Positions 36,446 through 45,532 of a DNA stretch of 64,000 bases are shown here, one piece after another (position 1 is the first letter of the stretch; the number at the start of each line of letters is the position of its first letter). The notes beneath the pieces are model-generated. The model saw only the letters and a list, made by a program, of their open reading frames with translations, had not been told where the DNA came from and ran no database searches. The DNA comes from Parvibaculum sp. (GTDB lineage: Bacteria; Pseudomonadota; Alphaproteobacteria; Parvibaculales; Parvibaculaceae). The translations under genes and the position numbers were made by a program. The stretch spans positions 1-64,000 of the forward strand of contig JAUSLL010000003.1 in assembly GCA_030649335.1 (NCBI GenBank), read 5' to 3'.

Positions 36446-36478
36446 CTCAATCTTACCCCGCGCTTTGGCGGGGCATAG

Positions 36479-37060
36479 ATGAGCGTGGGCCAAGACAAAT
36501 CTGACGCGAGGGTTGTTGCCAGATCGCGCCGCGCTGAGGCTCATGCCGCTTACGAGGGGCTTGGCGGCGGCATCTTCATTCAGCCATTCATTCGCTCCCT
36601 TCATCCCGCACCCGGCTCGGTGGTGGCAGGCTATGTTGCCATCGGCGATGAGGCGGATCCCGCGCCGCTTCTCGGCATCCTCGCTCAGCACGGCTGCCGG
36701 CTCGCTTTGCCTTGCGTCACGGGGCCTGGCGTTTCTTTAACCTTTCGTTCATGGGCGCCCGGCGAACCGCTCACGCCCGGTGCCTATAAAATTCCCGAAC
36801 CCAAGGGTGGTGCCGAACTCGTGCCGGATTTCGTGCTCGTGCCGCTTCTGGCCTTTACACCCGACGGACACCGGCTCGGCTATGGCGGCGGCTATTATGA
36901 CCGCACACTGGCCGCCTTGCGGGCGCAAAAGCCTGAAATTCTTGCCATTGGTCTTGCCTTTGCGGCGCAGGAAGTGACACACCTTCCTCTGGACACCAAC
37001 GACCAGTTGCTTGACTGGATCGTGACCGAACGCGGCGCGCGCGCCTTTCAGGATAAATGA
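36479..37060 (+). CDS. 5-formyltetrahydrofolate cyclo-ligase
   Basis: A 193-residue enzyme that converts 5-formyl-THF to 5,10-methenyl-THF. It has the C-terminal hallmark PDFVLVPLLAFTPDGHRLGYGGGYYDRTL (ATP and folate binding) and an N-terminal basic segment (ARVVARSRRAEAHA). The start ATG is 5 bases after a GC hairpin (CCCCGCGCTTTGGCGGGG) whose GGCGGGG can serve as ribosome-binding site. Stop to the next gene is one base, so it is coupled with the YmdB-like gene. Confidence 0.92.
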   Translation: MSVGQDKSDARVVARSRRAEAHAAYEGLGGGIFIQPFIRSLHPAPGSVVAGYVAIGDEADPAPLLGILAQHGCRLALPCVTGPGVSLTFRSWAPGEPLTPGAYKIPEPKGGAELVPDFVLVPLLAFTPDGHRLGYGGGYYDRTLAALRAQKPEILAIGLAFAAQEVTHLPLDTNDQLLDWIVTERGARAFQDK

Positions 37061-37061
37061 T

Positions 37062-37886
37062 ATGAAGCTTCTCTTTCTCGGCGATATCGTCGGCCGCGCC
37101 GCGCGCGATGCCATTGTCGCCGAAATGCCCGCATTGCGTCGCCAGCTCGGCCTCGATTTTGTCATCGTCAATGGCGAGAACGCGGCAGGCGGTTTCGGCA
37201 TCACAGCGCAGATTTGCAATGACCTTTATGATGCAGGTGTCGATGCCATCACGCTCGGCAATCATTCATGGGATCAGCGCGAGGCGCTTGTGCATATCGA
37301 GCGCGAACCGCGGCTCATTCGTCCGGTGAATTACCCCAAAGGCACGCCCGGTCGTGGTGCGAGCCTGTTGGATGGTCCCAATGGCGAACGCGTCCTCGTC
37401 ATCAATGCGATGGGCCGCGTTTTCATGGACCCGCTCGATGATCCGTTCACGACGGTTGAGCGCGAAATCGACGCTTGTCCGCTCGGTGAAGTGGCTGACG
37501 CCATTGTTGTCGATTTTCACGGCGAAGCGACGTCAGAGAAAATGGCGATGGGCCATTTTTGTGATGGTCGCGCGAGCCTCGTTGTTGGCACGCATAGTCA
37601 TGTGCCCACCGCCGACGCGCAAATTCTCGACGGCGGCACTGCTTACCAGACAGACGCAGGCATGTGCGGCGATTATAATTCCGTTATCGGCATGGAGAAG
37701 GATGAGCCGATCAACCGCTTTCTCACCAAAGTGCAGAGCGGCCGCTTCACACCGGCGCTGGGACCTGCCACGCTTTGCGGTGTCTATGTCGAAACAGATC
37801 CGCGTTCCGGCCTCGCGCGTCGTGTCGAACCGGTTCGCATTGGTGGTCGTTTGAAACCGACGCTGCCCTCTCCGTCGGAAGCCTGA
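37062..37886 (+). CDS. YmdB-like metallophosphoesterase (TIGR00282 family)
   Basis: A 274-residue calcineurin-fold phosphodiesterase. The metal motifs are complete: MKLLFLGDIVGRAARDAI (Asp8), VIVNGENAAGGFGI (Asn-Gly-Glu-Asn), DAITLGNHSWDQRE (Asn-His), VDFHGEATSEKMA and VVGTHSHVPTADAQIL. YmdB of Bacillus degrades cyclic nucleotides in vitro and affects biofilm decisions. Here it forms part of the fthC-ymdB-(insert)-yebC-ruvC cluster. Confidence 0.9.
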   Translation: MKLLFLGDIVGRAARDAIVAEMPALRRQLGLDFVIVNGENAAGGFGITAQICNDLYDAGVDAITLGNHSWDQREALVHIEREPRLIRPVNYPKGTPGRGASLLDGPNGERVLVINAMGRVFMDPLDDPFTTVEREIDACPLGEVADAIVVDFHGEATSEKMAMGHFCDGRASLVVGTHSHVPTADAQILDGGTAYQTDAGMCGDYNSVIGMEKDEPINRFLTKVQSGRFTPALGPATLCGVYVETDPRSGLARRVEPVRIGGRLKPTLPSPSEA

Positions 37887-37890
37887 CCCT

Positions 37891-39156
37891 ATGACGCAAC
37901 AGGCAGACGTAGGGAAGGACTGGAAAGCAGAACTCGGCGATACATTGCGCCTGTTCCGTCAGCCCGAAAGCGTTGCCTTTGCAGTTCTTGTCTCGCTTGC
38001 CACATGGGCGAGCGTGCTTGCTCCCCGCGTTCTTGGCATCGTTATGCCCGTGGCGGCGGCTTGCGCCTTCATCGGTGCCACACGTTTTCGCCAGCGCATG
38101 CGCATGCCTGCGATGGATTCTGAAATCTGGTGGGTGTGGGCGGTCGTCGTGTCGCTTGTTGGTGTGTCCGCCACATGGTCACCGGATTACGCATACGGGC
38201 TTGAACGCTCGGCCAAGATCGCCAGCAGCTTTGCGATGGGCATTTTCCTCTATTTTCTTGCGAGCGAATTATTTGTCGTGCATCGCGCGCAATTGCGCCG
38301 TTTGCTATTGGCGAGCTTCATTTTCGCGGTGTTGCTGATCGCCGTTTATATGCTGAGCGACGATGTCGTCGTCCGGCGTGTCATGGGTGGTAGCGATCTT
38401 GATGATGCGGCTGTCGGTGCCAACCGCGCCGCTGTGGTGCTGGCGACTCTTCTCTGGCCGACACTTCTTGCCGCCATCGAAGCCGGTCACCGCCGCGTCG
38501 CATGGGCCTTGCCCTTTGTCACTCTGGCTGCCGTGTCGCTCACCTATAGCCAGACCGCGCCCGTTGCGATTCTTGCGGGCCTCATTGTTCTCGTTGTCGC
38601 GCATTTACTGCCGCGCGCTGCCTTGTGGCTCGTCGCGCTCGGCGGTGTCGCGCTCGTCCTGCTGATGCCGTTTTTCTTTCTCAACACCTGTCCGGCTTTG
38701 CTGCAAGAAAACATCAGCTGGGCCGCGGCGGCGGCAGCGGGCGAACGCATCGAAATCTGGTGTGCGGTCAGTGCCCGAGTGCCTGATGATATTTTCTTTG
38801 GTCATGGCATTGAGGCGGCGCGCTTCGTGAACGATTGGGGCATGGAGCATATCTATTTCAAACCTGACGGCATTTTGCATCCGCATAATGCGGCGTTGCA
38901 GGTCTGGTATGAATTCGGCGCGACAGGGGCGTTTATCGCGTCGCTCATCTGGTGCGGTCTTGTGTGGCGCATCGCCTATCTCGGGCCGCAGGCGCGCGCC
39001 ATATGTCTTGCTTCAATTGCTGGAATCGTCACGGTTGCTTGCATCAGTCACGGGCTTTGGCAAAGCTGGTGGCTTGGCACGGTCGGCATCGTGCCTGCCT
39101 TGTTCCGCATGATTGCGGGGCCGGTCTGGTTCAAAGCGCGGGAGGTCTTGCCGTGA
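37891..39156 (+). CDS. O-antigen ligase/polymerase family membrane protein
   Basis: A 421-residue protein with about ten membrane helices and one large periplasmic loop (about 270-340) holding ERIEIWCAVSARVPDDIFFGHGIEAARF and LHPHNAALQVWYEFGATG. The H-P-H-N-A-x-L-Q-x-W-Y-E motif in that loop is diagnostic of the Wzy_C/WaaL family (PF04932), which joins O-antigen to lipid A core or polymerises it. The next gene starts within its stop (GTGA overlap), so it works with that glycosyltransferase on a surface polysaccharide. Confidence 0.85.
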   Translation: MTQQADVGKDWKAELGDTLRLFRQPESVAFAVLVSLATWASVLAPRVLGIVMPVAAACAFIGATRFRQRMRMPAMDSEIWWVWAVVVSLVGVSATWSPDYAYGLERSAKIASSFAMGIFLYFLASELFVVHRAQLRRLLLASFIFAVLLIAVYMLSDDVVVRRVMGGSDLDDAAVGANRAAVVLATLLWPTLLAAIEAGHRRVAWALPFVTLAAVSLTYSQTAPVAILAGLIVLVVAHLLPRAALWLVALGGVALVLLMPFFFLNTCPALLQENISWAAAAAAGERIEIWCAVSARVPDDIFFGHGIEAARFVNDWGMEHIYFKPDGILHPHNAALQVWYEFGATGAFIASLIWCGLVWRIAYLGPQARAICLASIAGIVTVACISHGLWQSWWLGTVGIVPALFRMIAGPVWFKAREVLP

Positions 39157-40181
39157 AGATCGTGATTGTCGGCAATTACAACGAAAAGAAAGCGGGCGCG
39201 AATTTCTACGCGACCGTGCGCAAACTCGGCAACGGCTTCACGCGTAACGGTCATGCGGTGCTTGCCTATAGCGACCGCGATGTGGCGCGCGCCCAGAGCG
39301 CATGGGGCATAGGCCGCGCCGGTCCGCGCAAGGCCAATCGCCAGCTTGTCGATATCGCGCGTGATTTTCGACCCGACCTTATTGTCATGATGCATGCCGA
39401 CCAGATCGCCAATGACACATTGCGCGAAATCAAAGGCCTGCTGCCCGACCTCAAAGTCGCAGGCGTCAACCTTGATCCGATTTTCCTCACCGAAAATCCA
39501 CCGCGTATCAAACGTCTCGGCGATGTCGCCGACATCACCTTCATCACCACCGCAGGCGACGTCATCTCGCAATTTGCGACGCCGACGCATCGCATGGCCT
39601 TCATGCCCAATCCGACCGACCGCTCGGTTGAGGGGCTTGAGTGTTTTGCCCGCAGCGATCAGTCCGTCGATCTTCTCTGCAGCATCGGCAGCGAAAAGGG
39701 CACACCGTGGCGCGCTGATGCCATGCGCGGGCTCAAGGCGGCGGTGCCTGAGGCGCGTTACGGGTTCTATGGCATTGACGGCAAGGGGCCGGTGTTCGGC
39801 GCGGGCTATTTCGATGCCATTGCGGATGCGCGCATGGGGTTCAATCTCAATCGCTCGGACGAGGATTATCTCTATTCATCCGACCGGCTGGCACAATTTG
39901 CGGGCAATGGCTTGCTGACCTTCGTCGCCCGCTCCAGCGGCTATGGCGATATTTTCGGCGACGACGAATTTGCCTTTTATGACGGGTCGGAAGATCTCGC
40001 GCAGAGGTTGCGTCACTTTCTGGCGAATGATGCCGAGCGTCGCAGCGTGGCTGAGAAGGGCCATGCGAAATATCACGCGCTTTTCAACGAGCGCATCGTC
40101 GCCCGTTTTATCGTCGAGGCGACATTCCGGCGCCACGTCGAGCGTGACTATGTCTGGCCGACCAAGGTTTACGGCGGCTAA
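39153..40181 (+). CDS. glycosyltransferase (GT-B fold, CgeB-like)
   Basis: A 342-residue protein starting with GTG inside the ligase stop (4-base overlap). The N terminus, KIVIVGNYNEKKAGANFYATVRKLGNGFTRNGHAVLAYSDRD, is a Rossmann-like GT-B opening. The C-terminal half has MGFNLNRSDEDYLYSSDRLAQFAGNGLLTFVARSSGYGDIFGDDEFAFYDGSEDLAQRLRHFLANDAERR, the layout of Glyco_trans_1_2 (CgeB/spore-coat type) enzymes. It probably adds a sugar to the polysaccharide handled by the adjoining ligase. The sugar is unknown. Confidence 0.78.
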   Translation: MKIVIVGNYNEKKAGANFYATVRKLGNGFTRNGHAVLAYSDRDVARAQSAWGIGRAGPRKANRQLVDIARDFRPDLIVMMHADQIANDTLREIKGLLPDLKVAGVNLDPIFLTENPPRIKRLGDVADITFITTAGDVISQFATPTHRMAFMPNPTDRSVEGLECFARSDQSVDLLCSIGSEKGTPWRADAMRGLKAAVPEARYGFYGIDGKGPVFGAGYFDAIADARMGFNLNRSDEDYLYSSDRLAQFAGNGLLTFVARSSGYGDIFGDDEFAFYDGSEDLAQRLRHFLANDAERRSVAEKGHAKYHALFNERIVARFIVEATFRRHVERDYVWPTKVYGG

Positions 40182-40206
40182 GCACCTGATTTCCTGACTT
40201 CTTTTG

Positions 40207-40390
40207 GCAGAAATGCGCCTCGCCCATGACATTCGAGGTGGGCGAAATGTCGTGGACGAGGCGCGATGGCCAACGCTTTCTGCGATGGCGGGGCCGGAGC
40301 CGTGGGTTTGGGCGGGACCACGAAACCGGCACTTCTGCGATGTGTTCCCGCCCGAACGGTGGGCTGCCGTTCGTGGTGAGCGGGAACATC
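40207..40390. other. strongly structured non-coding segment (three consecutive hairpins)
   Basis: In the 395-base gap before yebC, I see (1) a multi-tier stem: GCAGAAA/TTTCTGC enclosing GCGCCTCG/CGAGGCGC enclosing GACATT/AATGTC, 40207-40283, with CGCCCA/TGGGCG as an alternative inner pairing; (2) GCCGG..CGTGG/CCACG..CCGGC, 40293-40330; (3) GATG-t-GTTCCCGC..CGAACGG/CCGTTCG..GCGGGAACATC, 40339-40390. TTCTGCGATG occurs twice, at 40279 and 40334. No reading frame is convincing. It could be a 3' UTR RNA, a stand-alone RNA or a palindromic DNA repeat. Confidence 0.6.
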
Positions 40391-40410
40391 CTCACAGTAG
40401 GTCCGAATCA

Positions 40411-40425
40411 TTAAATACACGTTAA
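40411..40425. promoter_or_regulatory. perfect CtrA box upstream of yebC
   Basis: TTAA-ATACACG-TTAA matches the full CtrA consensus TTAA-N7-TTAA. It is followed by AT-rich TATATAAAG (40431-40439), a possible -10 region, 140 bases before the yebC start. Confidence 0.5.
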
Positions 40426-40576
40426 ACGAGTATATAAAGTTTTACAACAACCATAGAGGGTGTCGCGCTTTGCGCCACGGCTCTTGCCGCAAGGCTGGAT
40501 TTTGCCCCGACGGGCTCCTATAAAGCCGGTAATTGGCGCGCAGCTCGGGCGCGTGGTTCAGACGGGTGGAGACGGA

Positions 40577-41326
40577 ATGGCTGGCCATTCACAATTTAAG
40601 AACATCATGCATCGCAAGGGCGCTCAGGATAAAAAGCGCTCTAAGATATTTTCCAAACTCGCCAAGGAAATCACCGTGGCGGCCAAATTGGGCTTGCCAG
40701 ACCCAGCGTTTAACCCGCGTTTGCGCTCGGCCATTCTGGCGGCGCGTGCCGAAAACATGCCACGCGACAATATCGAGCGCGCTGTCAAAAAGAGCGCCGA
40801 TCAGGGCGGCGAGAATTACGAAGAGGTGCGCTACGAGGGTTTCGGCCCCGGTGGTGTCGGCGTCATCGTCGAATCACTGACCGATAACCGCAACCGCACG
40901 GCCAGCTCCGTCCGCTCGCTCTTCACCAAGAACGGCGGCAATCTGGGCGAAACAGGTTCGGTCTCCTTCATGTTCACGCGTCTCGGCCAGATCGACTTTG
41001 CCGCTGACGTGGCCGACGCTGACACCATGCTCGAAGCCGCCATTGAGGCGGGTGCCGAGGATTGCGTGTCGGGCGAGGAGGGCCACGAGCTTTTCTGTGA
41101 GGCCGAAGCGCTGCACGAAGTTGCCCGTGCGCTTGAAGCCAAATTCGGCGAACCGAAATCGACCAAGATCATCTGGAAGCCGCAGAACGCCATCGAAGTG
41201 GACGATGAGAAAGCTGAATCGCTCGTCAAATTGCTTGAAGCGCTGGACGACGATGATGATGTGCAGCAAGTTTATTCAAACTTCGAGTTGTCCGATTCGA
41301 TGATGGAAAAGATGTCGGCCTCTTAA
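40577..41326 (+). CDS. yebC: YebC/PmpR family DNA-binding protein
   Basis: A 249-residue protein starting [32 protein letters not shown], the near-invariant family N terminus, with [42 protein letters not shown] in the middle domain. Members are described as transcription regulators and, more recently, as aids to translation of difficult sequences. The ATG at 40577 has GGTGGAG before it. It is upstream of ruvC, the classic order. Confidence 0.94.
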   Translation: MAGHSQFKNIMHRKGAQDKKRSKIFSKLAKEITVAAKLGLPDPAFNPRLRSAILAARAENMPRDNIERAVKKSADQGGENYEEVRYEGFGPGGVGVIVESLTDNRNRTASSVRSLFTKNGGNLGETGSVSFMFTRLGQIDFAADVADADTMLEAAIEAGAEDCVSGEEGHELFCEAEALHEVARALEAKFGEPKSTKIIWKPQNAIEVDDEKAESLVKLLEALDDDDDVQQVYSNFELSDSMMEKMSAS

Positions 41327-41377
41327 GGGCTTTTCTTTTCGATGCTGTTTCGGACCTGAACCTGACAGGTCCATGCC

Positions 41378-41920
41378 ATGCCGACCTCAATACGATTTCT
41401 CGGCATTGATCCGGGCCTGCGGGCAACCGGTTGGGGTGTCATCGACGTCACCGGCTCGCGCCTCACCCATGTCGCCAATGGCACCATCACATCCAACGAC
41501 CGGCTGAGTGTTGCCGAGCGTCTGGTCGAGATCGAGACGGGGCTCGTGCTGGTCGTTGAAACCTATTCCCCCGATGGTGTCGCTGTTGAGCAGGCATTTG
41601 TCGCGCGCGATCCGGTCGCCGCATTGAAGCTCGGTCAGGCGCGTGGCCTTGCATTGCTGGTGCCTGCGCGGGCGGGCATTGCGGTTGCAGAATATGCGCC
41701 CAATCACATCAAGAAAGCCGTGGTCGGTGCAGGCCATGCGGGCAAAGCGCAAATCGCCATGATGGTCGCGATGCTTCTCCCCGGTTGTGCACCTGCCAGC
41801 GAACACGCGGCCGATGCGCTCGCCATTGCCATTGCGCATGCCCATTCCGGTGGTGCCGATCAGCGCATTGCCGCCGCTCTGTTGCGCGACGCTGCCGGTG
41901 CAAAGGCGGGGCGTGCATGA
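41378..41920 (+). CDS. ruvC: crossover junction endodeoxyribonuclease RuvC
   Basis: A 180-residue Holliday-junction resolvase. The RNase H-like fold is marked by [18 protein letters not shown] (catalytic Asp), [22 protein letters not shown] (catalytic Glu), [25 protein letters not shown] and [14 protein letters not shown] (catalytic His and Asp). Length is normal. Its stop overlaps the ruvA start (ATGA). Confidence 0.95.
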   Translation: MPTSIRFLGIDPGLRATGWGVIDVTGSRLTHVANGTITSNDRLSVAERLVEIETGLVLVVETYSPDGVAVEQAFVARDPVAALKLGQARGLALLVPARAGIAVAEYAPNHIKKAVVGAGHAGKAQIAMMVAMLLPGCAPASEHAADALAIAIAHAHSGGADQRIAAALLRDAAGAKAGRA

Positions 41921-42531
41921 TCGGACGGCTCAAGGGATTAGTCGATGAAGTCGGCGTTGATTGGGCAATCATCGACGTGAGCGGTGTCGGCTATCACGTC
42001 ACCTGTTCACGCCGCACGCTCACCTCGCTCCCTGCAATCGGCGGCGCGGTGACACTTTCCATTGAAACAAAAGTTAGTGACGATGCGATCAGGCTGGTTG
42101 GCTTTGCCTCGGACCTTGAGCGCGACTGGTTCCGTTTGCTCCTCAGTGTGCAGGGTGTCGGCACACGCGTGGCGTTGGGTGTGCTTGGCACATTGTCGCC
42201 TGCTGATCTCGCACGCGCCATTGCGCTTGAAGACAAGAAAGCCATTTCATCGGCTCCCGGCGTCGGGCCCAAAGTCGCCGCGCGATTGCTGATCGAGTTG
42301 AAAGATAAAGTGCCGCAAGGCGCGGCGCTCTCCGATGTGCTTGAAATCAACGGTGCGCCGACACCGGTCAATGTATCTGCCGCTATGCGCGACGCGGTGT
42401 CGGCTCTCACCAATCTCGGTTATCCGCAGGCGCAAGCGTCAGGCGCGATTTCTGCTGCCATGAAACGCATGGATGGTGAAGCGAGTGCCGAACAGTTGAT
42501 CCGGCAAGGATTGAAGGAGTTGGCACGGTGA
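41917..42531 (+). CDS. ruvA: Holliday junction DNA helicase subunit RuvA
   Basis: A 204-residue junction-binding protein. Domain [32 protein letters not shown]; two helix-hairpin-helix units, [21 protein letters not shown] and [23 protein letters not shown]; and domain III at the C terminus ([19 protein letters not shown]), which contacts RuvB. It overlaps ruvC and ruvB by 4 bases each. Confidence 0.95.
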   Translation: MIGRLKGLVDEVGVDWAIIDVSGVGYHVTCSRRTLTSLPAIGGAVTLSIETKVSDDAIRLVGFASDLERDWFRLLLSVQGVGTRVALGVLGTLSPADLARAIALEDKKAISSAPGVGPKVAARLLIELKDKVPQGAALSDVLEINGAPTPVNVSAAMRDAVSALTNLGYPQAQASGAISAAMKRMDGEASAEQLIRQGLKELAR

Positions 42532-43571
42532 CTGACCGCCTCATCAATGCCGCCAAGCGCGAAGAAGATGAAGCCGAACGCTCGTTGCGCCCACAGGTGC
42601 TCCGCGATTTCGTCGGTCAGGCCCGTGCGCGCGAAAATCTCGGCGTTTTCATCGAAGCGGCGCGCGCGCGCGGCGAGGCGCTGGATCATGTGCTCTTTGC
42701 CGGTCCCCCCGGTCTTGGCAAAACAACGCTGGCGCAAATTGTTGCGCGCGAACTCGGCGTCAATTTCCGTGCGACTTCGGGCCCTGTCATTTCAAAGGCG
42801 GGCGACCTTGCGGCGCTGCTCACCAATCTTGAGCCGCGCGATGTCTTGTTTATTGACGAAATCCACCGTCTCTCGCCAGCGGTTGAAGAAGTGCTTTATC
42901 CGGCGATGGAAGATTTCCAGCTTGATCTCATCATCGGCGAAGGCCCCGGCGCACGCTCGGTAAAGATTGATCTTGCGCCTTTCACGCTGGTGGGTGCTAC
43001 CACCCGAACGGGTCTTCTCACCACGCCGCTGCGCGACCGCTTCGGCATTCCCGTGCGTCTCAACTTTTACGAAGTGTCAGAACTCGAACTCATCGTCCGT
43101 CGCGGTGCTGGCCTCTTTGGCATCGACATGACACCCGATGGCGCCCATGAAATCGCGCGGCGCGCACGCGGCACGCCGCGTGTTGCCGGTCGGCTTCTGC
43201 GTCGTGTGCGCGACTTCGCTTCTGTTGATGGTGTGATGCGGATTGACGCGAAAGCGGCTGACAAGGCGTTGCAACGGCTTGAGGTTGACGAATTAGGCCT
43301 CGACGCGCTCGACCATCGCTATTTGCGCGCTATTGCGGTCAGCTTTTCGGGCGGGCCTGTAGGTGTCGAAACCGTGGCCGCCTCGCTGTCGGAGCCCCGT
43401 GACGCGATTGAAGAAATTATCGAGCCCTATCTCATTCAGCAGGGTCTGGTGAACCGCACCCCGCGCGGGCGCATTTTGACGGCTGCGGCTTTCGCGCATC
43501 TCGGTCTGCCCCTGCCCAAGGGCGGCATCGCCGGTCAGACCGGCTTGTTTGCCGATGACGGGGACCTATGA
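42528..43571 (+). CDS. ruvB: Holliday junction DNA helicase motor RuvB
   Basis: A 347-residue AAA+ ATPase that drives branch migration. Walker A is [15 protein letters not shown], Walker [26 protein letters not shown], sensor 1 [21 protein letters not shown], and the C-terminal winged helix ends in [19 protein letters not shown]. It starts with GTG inside the ruvA stop. The ybgC start overlaps its own stop. Confidence 0.96.
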   Translation: MTDRLINAAKREEDEAERSLRPQVLRDFVGQARARENLGVFIEAARARGEALDHVLFAGPPGLGKTTLAQIVARELGVNFRATSGPVISKAGDLAALLTNLEPRDVLFIDEIHRLSPAVEEVLYPAMEDFQLDLIIGEGPGARSVKIDLAPFTLVGATTRTGLLTTPLRDRFGIPVRLNFYEVSELELIVRRGAGLFGIDMTPDGAHEIARRARGTPRVAGRLLRRVRDFASVDGVMRIDAKAADKALQRLEVDELGLDALDHRYLRAIAVSFSGGPVGVETVAASLSEPRDAIEEIIEPYLIQQGLVNRTPRGRILTAAAFAHLGLPLPKGGIAGQTGLFADDGDL

Positions 43572-44047
43572 GCAGCGCACAGGATTGGCCGGATCTCGGC
43601 GGGCGCATTGTCGGCAAGACCCACGTCATGGGCGTGCGCGTTTATTACGAGGACACGGATTTTTCCGGCATCGTCTATCACGCCAATTATCTGCGCTTTG
43701 CCGAGCGCGGGCGGTCGGATTTTTTGCGCCTCACGGGCGTCAGCCACACCGATCTCTTTCAGGCCGATGAGCCGCTGGCCTTTGCCATTCACCGCATGGA
43801 AATCGATTTCCTCCGGCCTGCCCGTATTGACGACCGGCTCGAAGTTCATACCCGCTATGTGAAGGCGGGCGGGGCGCGGCTTGAGGCTGAGCAGTCGATC
43901 TGGCTGGTGGGCGAGGGCGGCAGCCTGACCGAGATCTGGCGGGCCAAGGTTCAGGCAGCCTGTATCGACGGGCAGGGACGGCCGCGTCGGTTGCCGGCAT
44001 CTGCCCGCGAAGCCTTGGCGCCTTATGTGGATGAAGCGACAAAATGA
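43568..44047 (+). CDS. ybgC: YbgC/tol-pal-associated acyl-CoA thioesterase
   Basis: A 159-residue hot-dog-fold thioesterase. It has [33 protein letters not shown], where [16 protein letters not shown] is the 4-hydroxybenzoyl-CoA thioesterase-type active site (Asp). It is the gene normally found at the head of the tol-pal operon and here couples ruvB to it, starting within the ruvB stop. It hydrolyses short or medium acyl-CoA, and its link to Tol-Pal is unexplained. Confidence 0.92.
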   Translation: MSSAQDWPDLGGRIVGKTHVMGVRVYYEDTDFSGIVYHANYLRFAERGRSDFLRLTGVSHTDLFQADEPLAFAIHRMEIDFLRPARIDDRLEVHTRYVKAGGARLEAEQSIWLVGEGGSLTEIWRAKVQAACIDGQGRPRRLPASAREALAPYVDEATK

Positions 44048-44208
44048 GGCGGGCAGGCGTGACCTGTGCCTTTGCCGCCTGCGCGCCATGTTGTGCGCTT
44101 GCAACATCTTCTCGCTAACCTATTGAACTTCGTAGTAAGTTTTGACCACGCCACGGTTTCGACATATTTCGTGGCGTAACTTCACCTTTAATTTGGGGGT
44201 ATATGGGC

Positions 44209-44316
44209 ATGCTGGACCGTGCAGTCGCGCAAGAATCTGCCTTGCGTTGGCTCGGCCTCATGCCCTATGTGCCGCTTGCTCCGACATGGAGTGTGCTTTC
44301 GGAAATGGACTCGTAA
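44209..44316 (+). CDS. possible 35-residue leader peptide of tolQ
   Basis: ATG at 44209 opens MLDRAVAQESALRWLGLM, ending SVLSEMDS at a TAA that overlaps the tolQ ATG by one base (TAATG). TTTGGGGG lies 8-15 bases before the start. The exact stop-start junction suggests that tolQ is translated by coupling from this frame. I do not know a family for the peptide, and it may be a chance frame. The rest of the gap 44048-44208 shows no gene. Confidence 0.35.
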   Translation: MLDRAVAQESALRWLGLMPYVPLAPTWSVLSEMDS

Positions 44317-45065
44317 TGAACCCGACGACTCAAACCATTGATACCGGTGTGAACACCGCGGCTGTCGTTGCCAATCAGACCGTCAATGCGGCCCCGATAG
44401 ATTTCTCCATTCTGGGCCTTTTCATGCACGCCGATACGATTGTGAAGATCGTCATGCTCGGCCTGCTGCTTGCCTCGGTCTGGTCCTGGGCGATCATTTT
44501 CGACAAGTGGTGGCGTTTCAACCGCGTTGAGCGCCGCGCCGACCAGTTCGAGCGCACCTTCTGGTCCGGTCGTTCGCTGGAAGACCTCTATCAGGAAGTC
44601 GGCCACCGTCCGGGTCACCCTTTGTCGGCACTCTTCATTGCCGCCATGCGCGAATGGCGCCGTTCGCAGGAAATCGCGACCGACAGCTTCATCGGCCTCA
44701 AGGAACGCGTTGATAAAGTGATGCAGGTCACGATCAGCCGCGAAATGCTCACCCTCGAAGCCCGTCTTCTGTTTTTGGCGACCGTTGGTTCGGTTGCGCC
44801 CTTCGTTGGCCTCTTCGGCACGGTTTGGGGCATCATGAACAGCTTCCAGGCCATTGCGGTCAGCCGCGACACCAACCTTGCGGTCGTCGCCCCAGGCATC
44901 GCCGAAGCCTTGTTTGCCACGGCGCTCGGCCTTGTTGCGGCCATTCCCGCGGTTGTCGCCTACAACCGTTTCAACAATCAGGTCGGCCGCTTCGGCTCGC
45001 GCATGGAAAGCTTCGCGGATGAATTCTCCGCCATTCTGTCGCGCCAACTCGACGAACGGAGCTGA
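44316..45065 (+). CDS. tolQ: Tol-Pal system proton channel protein TolQ
   Basis: A 249-residue inner-membrane protein with three helices: about 32-58 (FMHADTIVKIVMLGLLLASVWSWAIIF), 150-175 (LFLATVGSVAPFVGLFGTVWGIM) and 183-212 (APGIAEALFATALGLVAAIPAVVAYN). These carry the ExbB/TolQ signature. With TolR it uses the proton gradient to energise TolA and outer-membrane constriction at division. The ATG at 44316 has GGAAATGGA upstream, or is reached by coupling from the short frame before it. tolR follows after 3 bases. Confidence 0.95.
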   Translation: MNPTTQTIDTGVNTAAVVANQTVNAAPIDFSILGLFMHADTIVKIVMLGLLLASVWSWAIIFDKWWRFNRVERRADQFERTFWSGRSLEDLYQEVGHRPGHPLSALFIAAMREWRRSQEIATDSFIGLKERVDKVMQVTISREMLTLEARLLFLATVGSVAPFVGLFGTVWGIMNSFQAIAVSRDTNLAVVAPGIAEALFATALGLVAAIPAVVAYNRFNNQVGRFGSRMESFADEFSAILSRQLDERS

Positions 45066-45068
45066 CGT

Positions 45069-45530
45069 ATGGCTTTCTCCTCAGGGGGATCGGGCGGTCG
45101 CAAGCGTGGCAAGTTCGGTCGCGCACCGATGGCCGAAATCAACGTGACCCCCATGGTGGACGTCATGCTGGTGCTGCTCATCGTTTTCATGGTGGCGGCA
45201 CCTTTGCTCACTGTTGGTGTGCCCGTTGATCTGCCCAAGACCCAGGCCGCCGCTCTGTCCGGCGACAATGAGCCTCTGACCATTTCGATTGATGCCAAGG
45301 GTCAGATTTTTCTGCAGGAAACCGTTGTTGCGGCCGAGGAACTTGTGCCTCGCCTGACAGCGATTGCGCAGAACGGTTATGAGCAGCGCATTTTCGTGCG
45401 CGCTGACAGCGCCATCGATTACGGCACCGTCATGGATGTGATGGGCCGCATCAGCGCGGCGGGTTTTGCCAAGGTCGGGCTGGTGACTGAGAGCAAAACG
45501 GGGGCCCCCTCTAATTCCGGGTCGAAATAA
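45069..45530 (+). CDS. tolR: Tol-Pal system protein TolR
   Basis: A 153-residue ExbD/TolR protein with one membrane helix (about 29-48) inside PMAEINVTPMVDVMLVLLIVFMVAAPLL. The Asp in PMVDVMLVL is the proton-carrying residue. The periplasmic domain follows (TISIDAKGQIFLQETVV...RIFVRADSAIDYGTVMDVMGRISAAGFAKVGLVTE). It is 2 bases from tolA. Confidence 0.95.
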   Translation: MAFSSGGSGGRKRGKFGRAPMAEINVTPMVDVMLVLLIVFMVAAPLLTVGVPVDLPKTQAAALSGDNEPLTISIDAKGQIFLQETVVAAEELVPRLTAIAQNGYEQRIFVRADSAIDYGTVMDVMGRISAAGFAKVGLVTESKTGAPSNSGSK

Positions 45531-45532
45531 AC

